DNA of 64,000 bases from Anaeromicrobium sp. Its GTDB lineage: Bacteria; Bacillota; Clostridia; Peptostreptococcales; Thermotaleaceae. Each line of letters begins with the position of its first letter. The stretch's first letter is position 1. The position numbers were made by a program, and so were the translations under genes. Positions 27,452 to 36,115 of the stretch are shown here, piece by piece. The notes beneath the pieces were generated by a model, which was not told where the DNA came from, did no database searches, and saw only the letters and a program-made list of their open reading frames with translations. The stretch is taken from the NCBI RefSeq assembly GCF_025210435.1, contig NZ_JAOART010000045.1, forward strand, positions 37,870 to 101,869. Direction: 5' to 3'.

Positions 27452-27487
27452 TGACGAAAATTAGGCATTGCTGACAAAAAATCGGCA
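27452..27487 (+). promoter_or_regulatory. Pair of operator-like sites before the sigma-54 activator gene
   Basis: TGACGAAAATTAGGCA (27452-27467) and TGACAAAAAATCGGCA (27472-27487) start 20 bp apart, close to two helical turns. They match the palindrome after the gene at 28923. They end 15 bp before the start codon, which suggests binding by the activator itself. Confidence 0.65.
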
Positions 27488-27502
27488 TTAGAAGGTGGAT
27501 GT

Positions 27503-28918
27503 ATGAACAACATTTTTTCAAAAGAAAATATTGAAATAATATTAGATTATGTGGATGAAGGAATACAAATAATTGATTCTAAGGGATATATAAAATATTA
27601 TAATAAGGCTGCTTCAGAGCTAGATCATATTAATAAGTATGATATGATAGGGAAACATGTTTTAGAAGTGTATCCCTCCTTATCTCCTCAGACTAGTACA
27701 TTACTAAGGTCTATAGAAAGGGGAGTAGCCATATTTGATACTCAACAATCCTTTAAGAATTATAAGGGAAAGGAAATAACTACTATAAACTCATCCTTTC
27801 CCATAAAATCAAAGCAAAAGGTTATTGGAGCTATTGAAATTTCTCGGGATATTACGGCTGTAAAGGCCCTGTCAGAGAAGGTGATAGACTTACAAGAGCA
27901 GCTATATGATAAGAAACAGAAAGTTAAAAAGAATATAAATGAAGCAAAGTATAACTTATATGACATAATAGGTGAGAGTGAAGAGATGCTAAAGGCAAAG
28001 ACATTAGCTGTAAAGGCATCTAAATCATCATCTCCCATACTCATATATGGGGAAACGGGAACGGGAAAGGAATTATTTGTTCAATCTATTCATAATAAAA
28101 GTTGTAGACGTAACAAGCCATTTATAGTTCAAAATTGTGGTGCACTTCCCAGTGCCCTTTTAGAAAGCATACTATTTGGAACGGTAAAAGGTGGATTTAC
28201 AGGGGCTAGTGATAGACCTGGATTGTTCGAACTTGCCAATGGGGGAACCCTATTTTTAGATGAAATAAATTCTATGCCCCTAGAGCTTCAGGTAAAGTTA
28301 TTAAGAGTAATACAAGATGGTAATATAAGGCGGGTTGGAGATGTTAAAACTAGACATGTGGATGTGAGGATAATAGCTGCTAGTAACGAAGACCCCCTAA
28401 CTGTAGTTGAAAGTAAAAGAATGAGACAAGATTTATACTATAGATTAAATGTGATTGGATTAAAGCTACCTCCTTTAAAGGAAAGAAAGGGAGATATGGG
28501 CCTCTTAGTAAATTTTTTCATAAAAAAATATAATGATAAATTAAAAAAGACTTTTACGGGAGTAGAGCCTAAGATCTTTGATCTATTTGAAAAGCACAAT
28601 TGGCCAGGAAATGTAAGGGAACTTGAAAATGTTATAGAGGGCATAATGAACTTAGAAGATGGCCCCCTTATAAAGATAGATTCACTACCCTATATATTTG
28701 AAAAATATAAGGATATTAAAGGGGAAGTGGATAAGATAAAAGTAGAACCTATCCTTGTGGGAAATCTAAAAGAGTCCTTACAAAACTTTGAAAAGACCCT
28801 AATTAAGCAGGCTTTAAAGAAGTATGATAATAACATAAGTCATGCAGCTAAGGAGTTAAAAATACCAAGGCAAACCCTTCAATATAAAATAAAAAAATGT
28901 CTGGGAGATGATTATTAA
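27503..28918 (+). CDS. Sigma-54-dependent transcriptional activator (RocR-like) of lysine fermentation
   Basis: 471 residues. An N-terminal PAS domain (about 5-120) is followed by a coiled linker, the AAA+ domain (Walker A GETGTGKE near 182; Walker B GGTLFLDEI) and a C-terminal Fis-type helix-turn-helix (ISHAAKELKIPRQTLQYKIKK). The sigma-54 contact loop reads GGFTGA where GAFTGA is usual; related RocR proteins also vary at this place. It stands directly before kdd, which has a consensus sigma-54 promoter, so it very probably switches on the kdd-kam operon when lysine or a product is sensed by the PAS domain. The ligand is inferred. Start ATG follows AGAAGGTGG. Confidence 0.93.
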   Translation: MNNIFSKENIEIILDYVDEGIQIIDSKGYIKYYNKAASELDHINKYDMIGKHVLEVYPSLSPQTSTLLRSIERGVAIFDTQQSFKNYKGKEITTINSSFPIKSKQKVIGAIEISRDITAVKALSEKVIDLQEQLYDKKQKVKKNINEAKYNLYDIIGESEEMLKAKTLAVKASKSSSPILIYGETGTGKELFVQSIHNKSCRRNKPFIVQNCGALPSALLESILFGTVKGGFTGASDRPGLFELANGGTLFLDEINSMPLELQVKLLRVIQDGNIRRVGDVKTRHVDVRIIAASNEDPLTVVESKRMRQDLYYRLNVIGLKLPPLKERKGDMGLLVNFFIKKYNDKLKKTFTGVEPKIFDLFEKHNWPGNVRELENVIEGIMNLEDGPLIKIDSLPYIFEKYKDIKGEVDKIKVEPILVGNLKESLQNFEKTLIKQALKKYDNNISHAAKELKIPRQTLQYKIKKCLGDDY

Positions 28919-28922
28919 GTGG

Positions 28923-28938
28923 TGCCTAAAATTAGGCA
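28923..28938. promoter_or_regulatory. Palindromic upstream activator site for the kdd promoter
   Basis: TGCCTAAAATTAGGCA is a perfect palindrome with 7-bp arms. It lies 166-181 bp upstream of the -24 element, a normal enhancer distance. It matches the two sites before the activator gene (shared TG-C-AAAA-T-GGCA). It also follows the activator stop codon with a T-rich tail, so a weak terminator role is possible. Confidence 0.7.
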
Positions 28939-29103
28939 TCATTTTCTTTGGCAATGGATGGTTCATAATACCAAAAATAAAATTTTAGGAAAGGGATTTC
29001 CCTGTTTATAGATAAATCCAACTATGAAAAAATATTTTAAAATGTTGAAAAATGGGGAAAAACCAAGAAAAAAATAAAAAAATAGGGGGAAGAATTTCTG
29101 AGT

Positions 29104-29120
29104 TGGCACGTATGTTGCAT
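29104..29120 (+). promoter_or_regulatory. kdd: Sigma-54 promoter of the kdd-kam operon
   Basis: TGGCACGTATGTTGCAT matches the -24/-12 consensus TGGCAC-N5-TTGCW at every fixed position. About 135 bp separate it from the kdd start, giving a leader of roughly 125 nt. The rest of the 337-bp gap is AT-rich and holds the enhancer palindrome at 28923; no other gene is seen. Confidence 0.93.
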
Positions 29121-29255
29121 TAAAAATCCCCGAAGAATGACATGTCAAAAAATAAATTTACTTATGAAACAATAGCATAGAGCATTGTTAAAGTATAAAC
29201 AAAATTCTACTTTAAAAAAATATTAAAGTGTATATAGTCAAGGAGGAATTATAAA

Positions 29256-30293
29256 ATGAAAAAAGGATGTCCATACGGAACGCACAGAGTTATTGAGCCA
29301 AAGGGAGCGTTACCACAACCAGCAAAGAAAATTGACAACACTATGGAAATTTATGACAATGAAATCTTAATTGATGTTCAAACATTAAACATCGATTCTG
29401 CAAGTTTCACTCAAATAAAAGAAGAAGCAGGTGGAGATGTAGAAAAGATTAAAGAAATAATGAAGGGTATAGTAGCTGAAAGAGGAAAGCATCAAAACCC
29501 AGTAACTGGTTCTGGTGGAATGTTAATCGGAACAGTTGCAAAAATAGGACCTGCATTAGAAGGAAAGACAGACTTAAAAGTTGGAGATAAGTTAGCTACA
29601 TTAGTATCATTATCATTAACTCCACTTGTTATAGAAGAAATAACAGAAGTAAGAAAGAACATAGACCAAGTAGACATTAAAGGTCAAGCTATATTATTTG
29701 AAACTGGAATCTACGCTGTACTTCCAAGTGATATTCCAGAAAACCTTGCTTTATCTGCACTTGACGTGGCAGGAGCACCAGCTCAAACTGCTAAGTTAGT
29801 TAAGCCTGGAGATACTGTATTAGTAATCGGTGGAGCAGGAAAATCAGGAATGTTATGCTGCTACGAAGCTAAGAGAAGAGCGGGAGTTACAGGAAAAGTA
29901 ATTTGCTTAGGACACAGCGAAAAGAGCTTAGAAGTTGCTAAGAGAGGAAACATTGCAGACTACTATGTTGCAGCAGATGCTACTAAGCCAGTTGAAATGA
30001 TGGAAAAAATAAGAGAAATAACTAACGGACAAATGGCAGACGTAACAATTAATAACGTAAACGTGCCAAACACAGAAATGTCAAGTATATTAGCTACTAA
30101 GACTGATGGAACTATTTACTTCTTCAGTATGGCAACAAGCTTCACTAAAGCAGCATTAGGAGCTGAAGGTGTAGGATCAGATGTTAACATGATCATGGGT
30201 AATGGATATACTAAGGGACATGCAGAAGTTACTCTTCAAATATTAAGAGACAGCAAGGTAATAAGAGATATTTACGAAGAATTATACGCATAA
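29256..30293 (+). CDS. kdd: L-erythro-3,5-diaminohexanoate dehydrogenase
   Basis: 345 residues. It oxidatively deaminates L-erythro-3,5-diaminohexanoate to 3-keto-5-aminohexanoate with NAD, the third step of lysine fermentation to acetate and butyrate. The N-terminal KKGCPYGTHRVIEPKGALPQ is typical of the family. The nucleotide-binding motif VLVIGGAGKSGML lies near residue 188. AAGGAGG precedes the ATG. Codons end in C more often than in most of the window (AAC, TAC, TTC, GAC), a sign of high expression. First gene after the sigma-54 promoter; kamA follows by 42 bp. Confidence 0.95.
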   Translation: MKKGCPYGTHRVIEPKGALPQPAKKIDNTMEIYDNEILIDVQTLNIDSASFTQIKEEAGGDVEKIKEIMKGIVAERGKHQNPVTGSGGMLIGTVAKIGPALEGKTDLKVGDKLATLVSLSLTPLVIEEITEVRKNIDQVDIKGQAILFETGIYAVLPSDIPENLALSALDVAGAPAQTAKLVKPGDTVLVIGGAGKSGMLCCYEAKRRAGVTGKVICLGHSEKSLEVAKRGNIADYYVAADATKPVEMMEKIREITNGQMADVTINNVNVPNTEMSSILATKTDGTIYFFSMATSFTKAALGAEGVGSDVNMIMGNGYTKGHAEVTLQILRDSKVIRDIYEELYA

Positions 30294-30335
30294 TTTAAAT
30301 AGACAGAATAGATATTTTTAGGAGGTTTTTACAGG

Positions 30336-31586
30336 ATGAGAAGTTACAAAGAGATCGAAATGTGGAAAGATGTTACAGATGAGCAGTGGAATGACTGGAG
30401 ATGGCAAATTAAAAATAGAATTACTACTTTAGAAGACTTAAAGAAAGTAATTAACTTAACAGAAGAAGAAGAAGCTGGAATCAAAAAGTCATTAGAAATC
30501 TTAAGAATGGGTATTACACCTTACTATGCATCTTTAATGGATAAGGATGATCCAAGCTGCCCAGTAAGACTACAAGCAGTTCCAAACATGGTAGAAACTC
30601 ATAAGACTGATGCTGATATGGACGATCCACTTCACGAAGATGGAGATTCTCCAGTACCAGGACTTACTCACAGATATCCAGATAGAGTATTATTACTTAT
30701 CACAGACATGTGTTCAATGTACTGCCGTCACTGTACAAGAAGAAGATTTGCAGGACAAAATGACGATGCTATGCCATTAGCAAAAATCGACAAGGCGATC
30801 GAATACATTAGAAATACTCCACAAGTTAGAGACGTATTATTATCAGGTGGAGACGCTCTATGTGTAAGTGATGAAACATTAGAGTACATCATCAAGAAGT
30901 TAAGAGATATTGAGCATGTACAAATCGTAAGAATCGGATCTAGAACTCCTGTTGTATTACCTCAAAGAATTACACCAGAGTTAGTAAACATGCTTAAGAA
31001 GTATCACCCAGTATGGTTAAACACTCACTTTAACCACTCAAAAGAAATTACTCCAGAAGCTAAGAAAGCAGCTACATTAATGGCTGATGCTGGAATTCCT
31101 TTAGGAAACCAATCAGTATTATTAAGAGGAGTAAATGACTGTGTACATATTATGAGAGAATTAGTACACAACTTAGTAGCTATGAGAATTAGACCATACT
31201 ACATTTACCAATGTGACTTATCTACTGGTATTGAGCACTTCAGAACACCAGTATCTAAGGGTATTGAAATCATTGAAGGATTAAGAGGACATACTTCTGG
31301 ATATGCAGTTCCGACATTTGTTGTTGACGCACCAGGTGGTGGTGGTAAGACTCCAGTAATGCCACAATATGTAGTTTCTCAATCTCCAAAGAGAGTAGTT
31401 CTTAGAAACTTTGAAGGTGTTATAACTACTTATACAGAGCCAGTAACATACAAAGATGACTGTCAATGTCCAGTATGTAAGGGAGAAAAAGAAAAGAAAA
31501 TAACAGGTGTAGGTGGATTATTACAAGGAAACCAAGTAGCACTTGAGCCAGTTGACTTAGATAGAAAGAAAAGAAACCAAAAGTAA
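30336..31586 (+). CDS. kamA: L-lysine 2,3-aminomutase
   Basis: 416 residues. This radical SAM, PLP-dependent enzyme converts L-lysine to L-beta-lysine, the first step of the pathway. Cys126, Cys130 and Cys133 in CSMYCRHC form the iron-sulfur motif, one residue off the Clostridium subterminale numbering. LLSGGDAL binds SAM, and PGGGGK near residue 338 carries the PLP lysine. The C-terminal CQCPVCKG adds the zinc-site cysteines. AGGAGG precedes the ATG. High-expression codon choice matches kdd. A heptad-repeat hairpin separates it from kamB. Confidence 0.97.
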   Translation: MRSYKEIEMWKDVTDEQWNDWRWQIKNRITTLEDLKKVINLTEEEEAGIKKSLEILRMGITPYYASLMDKDDPSCPVRLQAVPNMVETHKTDADMDDPLHEDGDSPVPGLTHRYPDRVLLLITDMCSMYCRHCTRRRFAGQNDDAMPLAKIDKAIEYIRNTPQVRDVLLSGGDALCVSDETLEYIIKKLRDIEHVQIVRIGSRTPVVLPQRITPELVNMLKKYHPVWLNTHFNHSKEITPEAKKAATLMADAGIPLGNQSVLLRGVNDCVHIMRELVHNLVAMRIRPYYIYQCDLSTGIEHFRTPVSKGIEIIEGLRGHTSGYAVPTFVVDAPGGGGKTPVMPQYVVSQSPKRVVLRNFEGVITTYTEPVTYKDDCQCPVCKGEKEKKITGVGGLLQGNQVALEPVDLDRKKRNQK

Positions 31587-31593
31587 AAAGTTT

Positions 31594-31672
31594 TTATAGT
31601 TAAAGGTTAAGGGAAAGGTGTTTAGAGTTAAAGGGGTTTTTCTTTAAACCCTAAACCTTACCTAAGACTATA
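31594..31672. repeat. Heptad-repeat hairpin 2, between kamA and kamB
   Basis: The left arm reads TATAGTT AAAGGTT AAGGGAA AGGTGTT TAGAGTT AAAGG. The right-arm complement begins TATAGTC TTAGGTA AGG and continues TTTAGGGTTTAAAG. Arms pair imperfectly with a CTTT-rich loop. It starts about eight bases after the kamA stop. Confidence 0.7.
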
Positions 31673-31721
31673 ATCTACACACTTATGATTTATTCATATT
31701 TTAAGGAGGCAATTAATTATA

Positions 31722-32756
31722 ATGAACTTACTTGAGCTTATTCATGGTAAATACAAAGTCATATCCGTAGTGGGCATGTCAAAAAATTCAGGAAAAACTG
31801 TAACTTTAAATCAACTCATCGACGAATGCATGGAAAAAAGAGTTAGAGTTGGTATTACCTCTACAGGCCGAGATGGAGAGAGAGAAGATTTAGTTACTTC
31901 CACTGAAAAACCCATGATATATGTGGATACAGATACCATATTAGCCACTTCAGAAGCCACTTTGAAATTGTGTGAAGCTAAGCTTGAGATATTAGAAGTT
32001 ACTAATATAAACACATCCATGGGAAAGATAGTAATGGTTAAAACTAAAAGCCCTGGATATGTGCAGGTTGCCGGACCTAGTACGAATTTTCATATTAAAG
32101 AAGTGTGTAATAAGCTTTTAGCCAATGGAGCAGAACTTGTTATAGTGGATGGGGCTATTGATAGAAAATCATCTGCCTCTCCTTCTATTACAGAAGCTAC
32201 CATATTGGCTACTGGTGCAGTATTGAGTAGAGACATGAATAAGGTTATTGAAAAGACCATGCACCAGGTACAATTGTTTTCTTTAGAAAAAGTACAGGAT
32301 AACATTATTTATGATATAGCAAAAAATGCCATTGATGAGAAAAAGTACATTATTATTGATGAAAATTATGATGAGTATATATTAGATATAAAAACTGCAT
32401 TAAATAGTGGAAATGTAATAGGGGACCATTTAGATGATAGATCTAGATATGTAATAATGGCAGGATCCCTAGTAACAAACACTTTAAAGCAGATAATGAG
32501 AACTTCAACTAATTACAAAAATGTCACCTTTGTAGTTAGTGATCCAACAAAAATATTTATAGATTCAAAAGATTATATGTATTTTAAAAAGATGGGAATT
32601 GAAATTAAGACATTAGATTCAATAGTACCATTAGCAGTAACAATAAATCCATATGCACCACAGGGATATTATTTTGACCCTAAAGACTTTCTTGAGAACA
32701 TGAAACGGTTTTTAAATCCTGTTCCTGTTGTTGATGTAGTATTAGGCGGTGAGTAA
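31722..32756 (+). CDS. kamB: KamB, P-loop accessory protein of the lysine pathway
   Basis: 344 residues. The N-terminal P-loop GMSKNSGKT lies near 18-26. The protein is always found with a MutS-like gene in lysine and ornithine aminomutase clusters, and both are proposed to serve as reactivating chaperones for the B12-dependent aminomutase; that is family knowledge, not visible here. Codon use is ordinary for the window, unlike kdd, kamA and kamD. AAGGAGG precedes the ATG by 11 bases. Its end overlaps the upstream alternative start of kamC. Confidence 0.88.
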   Translation: MNLLELIHGKYKVISVVGMSKNSGKTVTLNQLIDECMEKRVRVGITSTGRDGEREDLVTSTEKPMIYVDTDTILATSEATLKLCEAKLEILEVTNINTSMGKIVMVKTKSPGYVQVAGPSTNFHIKEVCNKLLANGAELVIVDGAIDRKSSASPSITEATILATGAVLSRDMNKVIEKTMHQVQLFSLEKVQDNIIYDIAKNAIDEKKYIIIDENYDEYILDIKTALNSGNVIGDHLDDRSRYVIMAGSLVTNTLKQIMRTSTNYKNVTFVVSDPTKIFIDSKDYMYFKKMGIEIKTLDSIVPLAVTINPYAPQGYYFDPKDFLENMKRFLNPVPVVDVVLGGE

Positions 32757-32757
32757 C

Positions 32758-34383
32758 ATGTTTATGACAAGTAAGATTTATGACAATTTAGAAATGTCCT
32801 ATATATTTGACAGGCTAAATGTATATACACCCTATGGGACTGAATGTAAAAAAAATATGAAATCTTTTTTAAGGGAAGAAGCCCAAAAACTCCTTAATGA
32901 GTACGAATTAATAGAAAAGGCAGTAAATCTTATTAAAAAAAATAGATATGCCTTTGTAGACATGAGAAACATGTTTAAACACATAAAAGATTTAAGAGGT
33001 TCCTTTAAAAGAATCAGTGATAATCAGGTCTTAAGCACGGTAGAACTTTATGAGATTAAATCCTTTGTATTTTTTTTAAAAGATATATCAACACTACTTG
33101 AAAAAATAAAATGGAATATGCCCAAAGAATTAGTCATAACATCAATGCCCCAAATTGAAAAACTATTAGATCCACAAAATAGTGGAGTTAATACGTTTTA
33201 TGTATATGATTCTTATTCCAAGAGTCTAGCCAAAGTACGTGATGAAATAAAGTCTATAGAATCGGAAATATATAGACAAAATAAAATCATAAGAGAAGAA
33301 GTTCAAAAGGATTTAGGTATAAAGATAAGACCAAATGGTGAGGTATCCATAAATAAAAATGATATGGACCTATTAGGAAAGGTAGATAGATGCCCCAATC
33401 TAACCTACAGTTCTGAAACCTATATGAATATTACTTATAAGGTAAAAATAGATTCTGATAAAGAACAGGACCTGAAAAAAATCAATGACCTTAAACTCCT
33501 AGAAGAAGAAGAAGAATTTAACGTACGAAAAAGATTGAGTATGGAAATTAAAAAATATCTAGATATTTTTTATGATAACATATCAGCCATAGGAAAAATT
33601 GATTTGCTAATTGCTAAAGGATATTTAGCCATAGGTACAAATTCTGTAAAGCCGGAAATTGCCCCAGATGAAAGGCTTTATATAAAAAATGGTAGACATA
33701 TTAAAGTTGCCGATACACTTAGAAAACAGGAAAAGGAGTTTACACCCATAAGTGTAGATTTAAAAAGAGGAGTAACCTGCATAACTGGAGCGAACATGGG
33801 AGGAAAGACTATCTCACTAAAATTAGTGGGGGTACTTTGTGCCATGGCCCAGTACGGACTATTTGTTCCTGCAGATACAATGATTTTTTCCATGAAGGAC
33901 TACATATTCTTTTCATTAGGTGATTTACAATCTACTGATAAGGGACTTAGTACCTTTGGAGCAGAAATACTAGAAGTAAAGAATATAATTGATAGGTCTA
34001 ATGAAAATGGTCTCCTTTTAATAGACGAATTGGCTAGAGGAACTAATCCTCAAGAGGGTTTTGCCATATCAAAGGCCCTTATAGATTATATGAAGGATAA
34101 GGAAAGTATAACTATTATAACCTCTCACTTTGACGGACTAACAAAGGATTCGGATGTATACCATCTACAAGTTAAAGGTCTTGTAGGGGTAGATATGAAG
34201 AAGTTAAAAACAGAGATAGAAAATTCCACTAATGTGGGAATAGAAATAGTTCATAAATACATGGACTATAGGCTAATAGAAGTGAATAATGAAGAAAAGG
34301 TACCAAGGGATGCTATTAATATAGCTCGTCTTATGGGTCTTCAAGAGCACTTAATAAAGGAAGCCGAAAAGTATTTAACATAA
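32758..34383 (+). CDS. kamC: KamC, MutS-like ATPase of the lysine pathway
   Basis: 541 residues from the ATG at 32758, four bases after GGTGAG. A GTG at 32749 is open but poorly spaced. Walker A in TCITGANMGGKT lies near residue 341, and the MutS signature STFGAEILEVKNII with LLLIDELARGTNPQEG follows. The mismatch-binding N-terminal domain of MutS is absent, so it is not a repair protein. It sits directly after kamB and before kamD, the standard order. Probably works with KamB on the aminomutase. A heptad-repeat hairpin lies between it and kamD. Confidence 0.88.
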   Translation: MFMTSKIYDNLEMSYIFDRLNVYTPYGTECKKNMKSFLREEAQKLLNEYELIEKAVNLIKKNRYAFVDMRNMFKHIKDLRGSFKRISDNQVLSTVELYEIKSFVFFLKDISTLLEKIKWNMPKELVITSMPQIEKLLDPQNSGVNTFYVYDSYSKSLAKVRDEIKSIESEIYRQNKIIREEVQKDLGIKIRPNGEVSINKNDMDLLGKVDRCPNLTYSSETYMNITYKVKIDSDKEQDLKKINDLKLLEEEEEFNVRKRLSMEIKKYLDIFYDNISAIGKIDLLIAKGYLAIGTNSVKPEIAPDERLYIKNGRHIKVADTLRKQEKEFTPISVDLKRGVTCITGANMGGKTISLKLVGVLCAMAQYGLFVPADTMIFSMKDYIFFSLGDLQSTDKGLSTFGAEILEVKNIIDRSNENGLLLIDELARGTNPQEGFAISKALIDYMKDKESITIITSHFDGLTKDSDVYHLQVKGLVGVDMKKLKTEIENSTNVGIEIVHKYMDYRLIEVNNEEKVPRDAINIARLMGLQEHLIKEAEKYLT

Positions 34384-34390
34384 GGAATAA

Positions 34391-34512
34391 TTGGTGATAA
34401 GTTACTGATACAGGTGACAGGTAACCGGGGTTAGGAATTAAAATCTCTTTAGATTTTAATTTTTTTCCTGTAACCCGTAACCTGCAATCTGTAACCAAGA
34501 ACTTGTCACCAA
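34391..34512. repeat. Heptad-repeat hairpin 3, between kamC and kamD
   Basis: Arms of about 55 bp. The left reads TTGGTGATAAGTTACTG ATACAGG TGACAGG TAACC; the right contains CCTGTAA CCCGTAA CCTGCAA TCTGTAA and ends TTGTCACCAA. The inner stem ATTAAAATCT pairs perfectly. It ends 46 bp before the kamD start. Confidence 0.82.
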
Positions 34513-34558
34513 TTTTCAAGTTTAAAATAATTCATTTATATATAGAGGAGGAACAAGG

Positions 34559-36115
34559 ATGCAGAGCAAATTAAATCTAGACCAAAACTTAATTGCTAAA
34601 GCAAGAAATTCTGCAAAGAACATTGCAGCAGATACTCAAAAATTTATAGATAAGCATACCACTGTGGCTGTTGAAAGAACAGTAGCTAGATTATTAGGAA
34701 TAGATGGTATTGATGAAATAGAAACTCCCCTACCAAATATAGTAGTTGACAATATTAAAGATGGTGGTGGACTAGGTTTAGGAGCTGCTTACTGGGTAGG
34801 AAATGCAATGATCCACACAGGTAAAGAGCCACAAGAAATCGCTGAAATGGTATCAAAGGGAGAATTAGATTTAACTAAGGTACCAGTGGCTGATGATAGT
34901 AAAATACAAGAAGTTATAAAAGTACTAGCAGAAAAAATGGTACAAAGAATTGCTAGTAATAAAAATGATAGAGATGAGTTTATTAAAAACTTAGGAGAAG
35001 GTCCAAAGCCTTACTTATACGTAATCGTTGCAACTGGTAATATTTACGAAGACGTACTTCAAGCACAAGCAGCAGCAAGACAAGGTGCAGATATTATTGC
35101 TGTTATCAGAACTACAGGACAAAGTTTACTTGACTATGTACCATATGGAGCTACTACAGAAGGTTTTGGTGGAACATATGCTACACAAGAAAACTTCAGA
35201 ATTATGAGAAAGGCACTAGACGAAGTTGGAGAAGAAGTAGGAAAATACATTAGATTATGTAACTACTGTTCTGGACTTTGTATGCCTGAAATAGCTGCTA
35301 TGGGAGCTATGGAAAGATTAGACGTAATGCTTAACGATGCATTATATGGAATCTTATTTAGAGATATAAATATTCAAAGAACTTTAGTTGACCAATATTT
35401 CTCAAGAATCATTAACGGATTCGCGGGAGTTATCATAAATACTGGAGAAGATAACTACTTAACTACTGCAGATGCAGTTGAAGAAGCACATACGGTACTT
35501 GCTTCTCAATTTATCAATGAGCAGTTTGCGTTAGTAGCTGGTCTTCCAGAAGAACAAATGGGACTAGGTCATGCCTTTGAAATTACTCCAGACCTAGAAA
35601 ATGGATTCTTATTTGAACTTTCACAAGCTCAAATGGCAAGGGAAATATTCCCTAATGCTCCACTTAAATACATGCCGCCTACAAAGTTCATGACAGGAGA
35701 TATATACAAAGGTCATGTTCAAGATGCATTATTTAATATGGTAGCTATAATGACTAATCAAAGTTTACAATTATTAGGTATGCTTACAGAAGCTATCCAT
35801 ACACCACTTCTACAAGATAGAGCATTATCTATAGCTAATGCTAAATATGTCTTTAACAATGCTAGAGATATTTCTTCAGAAATTGAGTTCAAAAACGGTG
35901 GAATTATCCAAAGTAGAGCTCAAGAAGTTCTTCAAAATGCAGCTGACATGTTAAATGAGATAGAAACAGAAGGAATATTCTCTACTATAGAAGAAGGAAA
36001 ATTTGCAGGAGTTAAGAGAAAAATGGATGGAGGAAAAGGACTAGAAGGCGTTACTAAGAAGCATGACAAGTACTTTAATCCATTTGTGGAGTTAATGCTA
36101 GGAGGTGCAAGATAA
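34559..36115 (+). CDS. kamD: Beta-lysine 5,6-aminomutase alpha subunit
   Basis: 518 residues, the usual length. With KamE and adenosylcobalamin plus PLP it converts L-beta-lysine to 3,5-diaminohexanoate (also D-lysine to 2,5-diaminohexanoate). The TIM-barrel region includes VIRTTGQSLLDYVPYGATTEGFGGTYATQENFR, conserved in the family. GAGGAGG precedes the ATG. The stop TAA shares one base with the kamE ATG, indicating coupling. Many C-ending codons, as in kdd and kamA. Confidence 0.96.
   Translation: MQSKLNLDQNLIAKARNSAKNIAADTQKFIDKHTTVAVERTVARLLGIDGIDEIETPLPNIVVDNIKDGGGLGLGAAYWVGNAMIHTGKEPQEIAEMVSKGELDLTKVPVADDSKIQEVIKVLAEKMVQRIASNKNDRDEFIKNLGEGPKPYLYVIVATGNIYEDVLQAQAAARQGADIIAVIRTTGQSLLDYVPYGATTEGFGGTYATQENFRIMRKALDEVGEEVGKYIRLCNYCSGLCMPEIAAMGAMERLDVMLNDALYGILFRDINIQRTLVDQYFSRIINGFAGVIINTGEDNYLTTADAVEEAHTVLASQFINEQFALVAGLPEEQMGLGHAFEITPDLENGFLFELSQAQMAREIFPNAPLKYMPPTKFMTGDIYKGHVQDALFNMVAIMTNQSLQLLGMLTEAIHTPLLQDRALSIANAKYVFNNARDISSEIEFKNGGIIQSRAQEVLQNAADMLNEIETEGIFSTIEEGKFAGVKRKMDGGKGLEGVTKKHDKYFNPFVELMLGGAR

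Noticed and set aside
28923-28938. Palindrome as the main terminator of the activator gene
   Set aside because: The loop is only two to four bases and the T tract is interrupted; matching sites upstream of the gene favour a binding site.
32758-34383. KamC as a DNA mismatch repair MutS2 protein
   Set aside because: Only the ATPase half is MutS-like; no mismatch-binding, Smr or nuclease domain is present and it lies inside the lysine operon.
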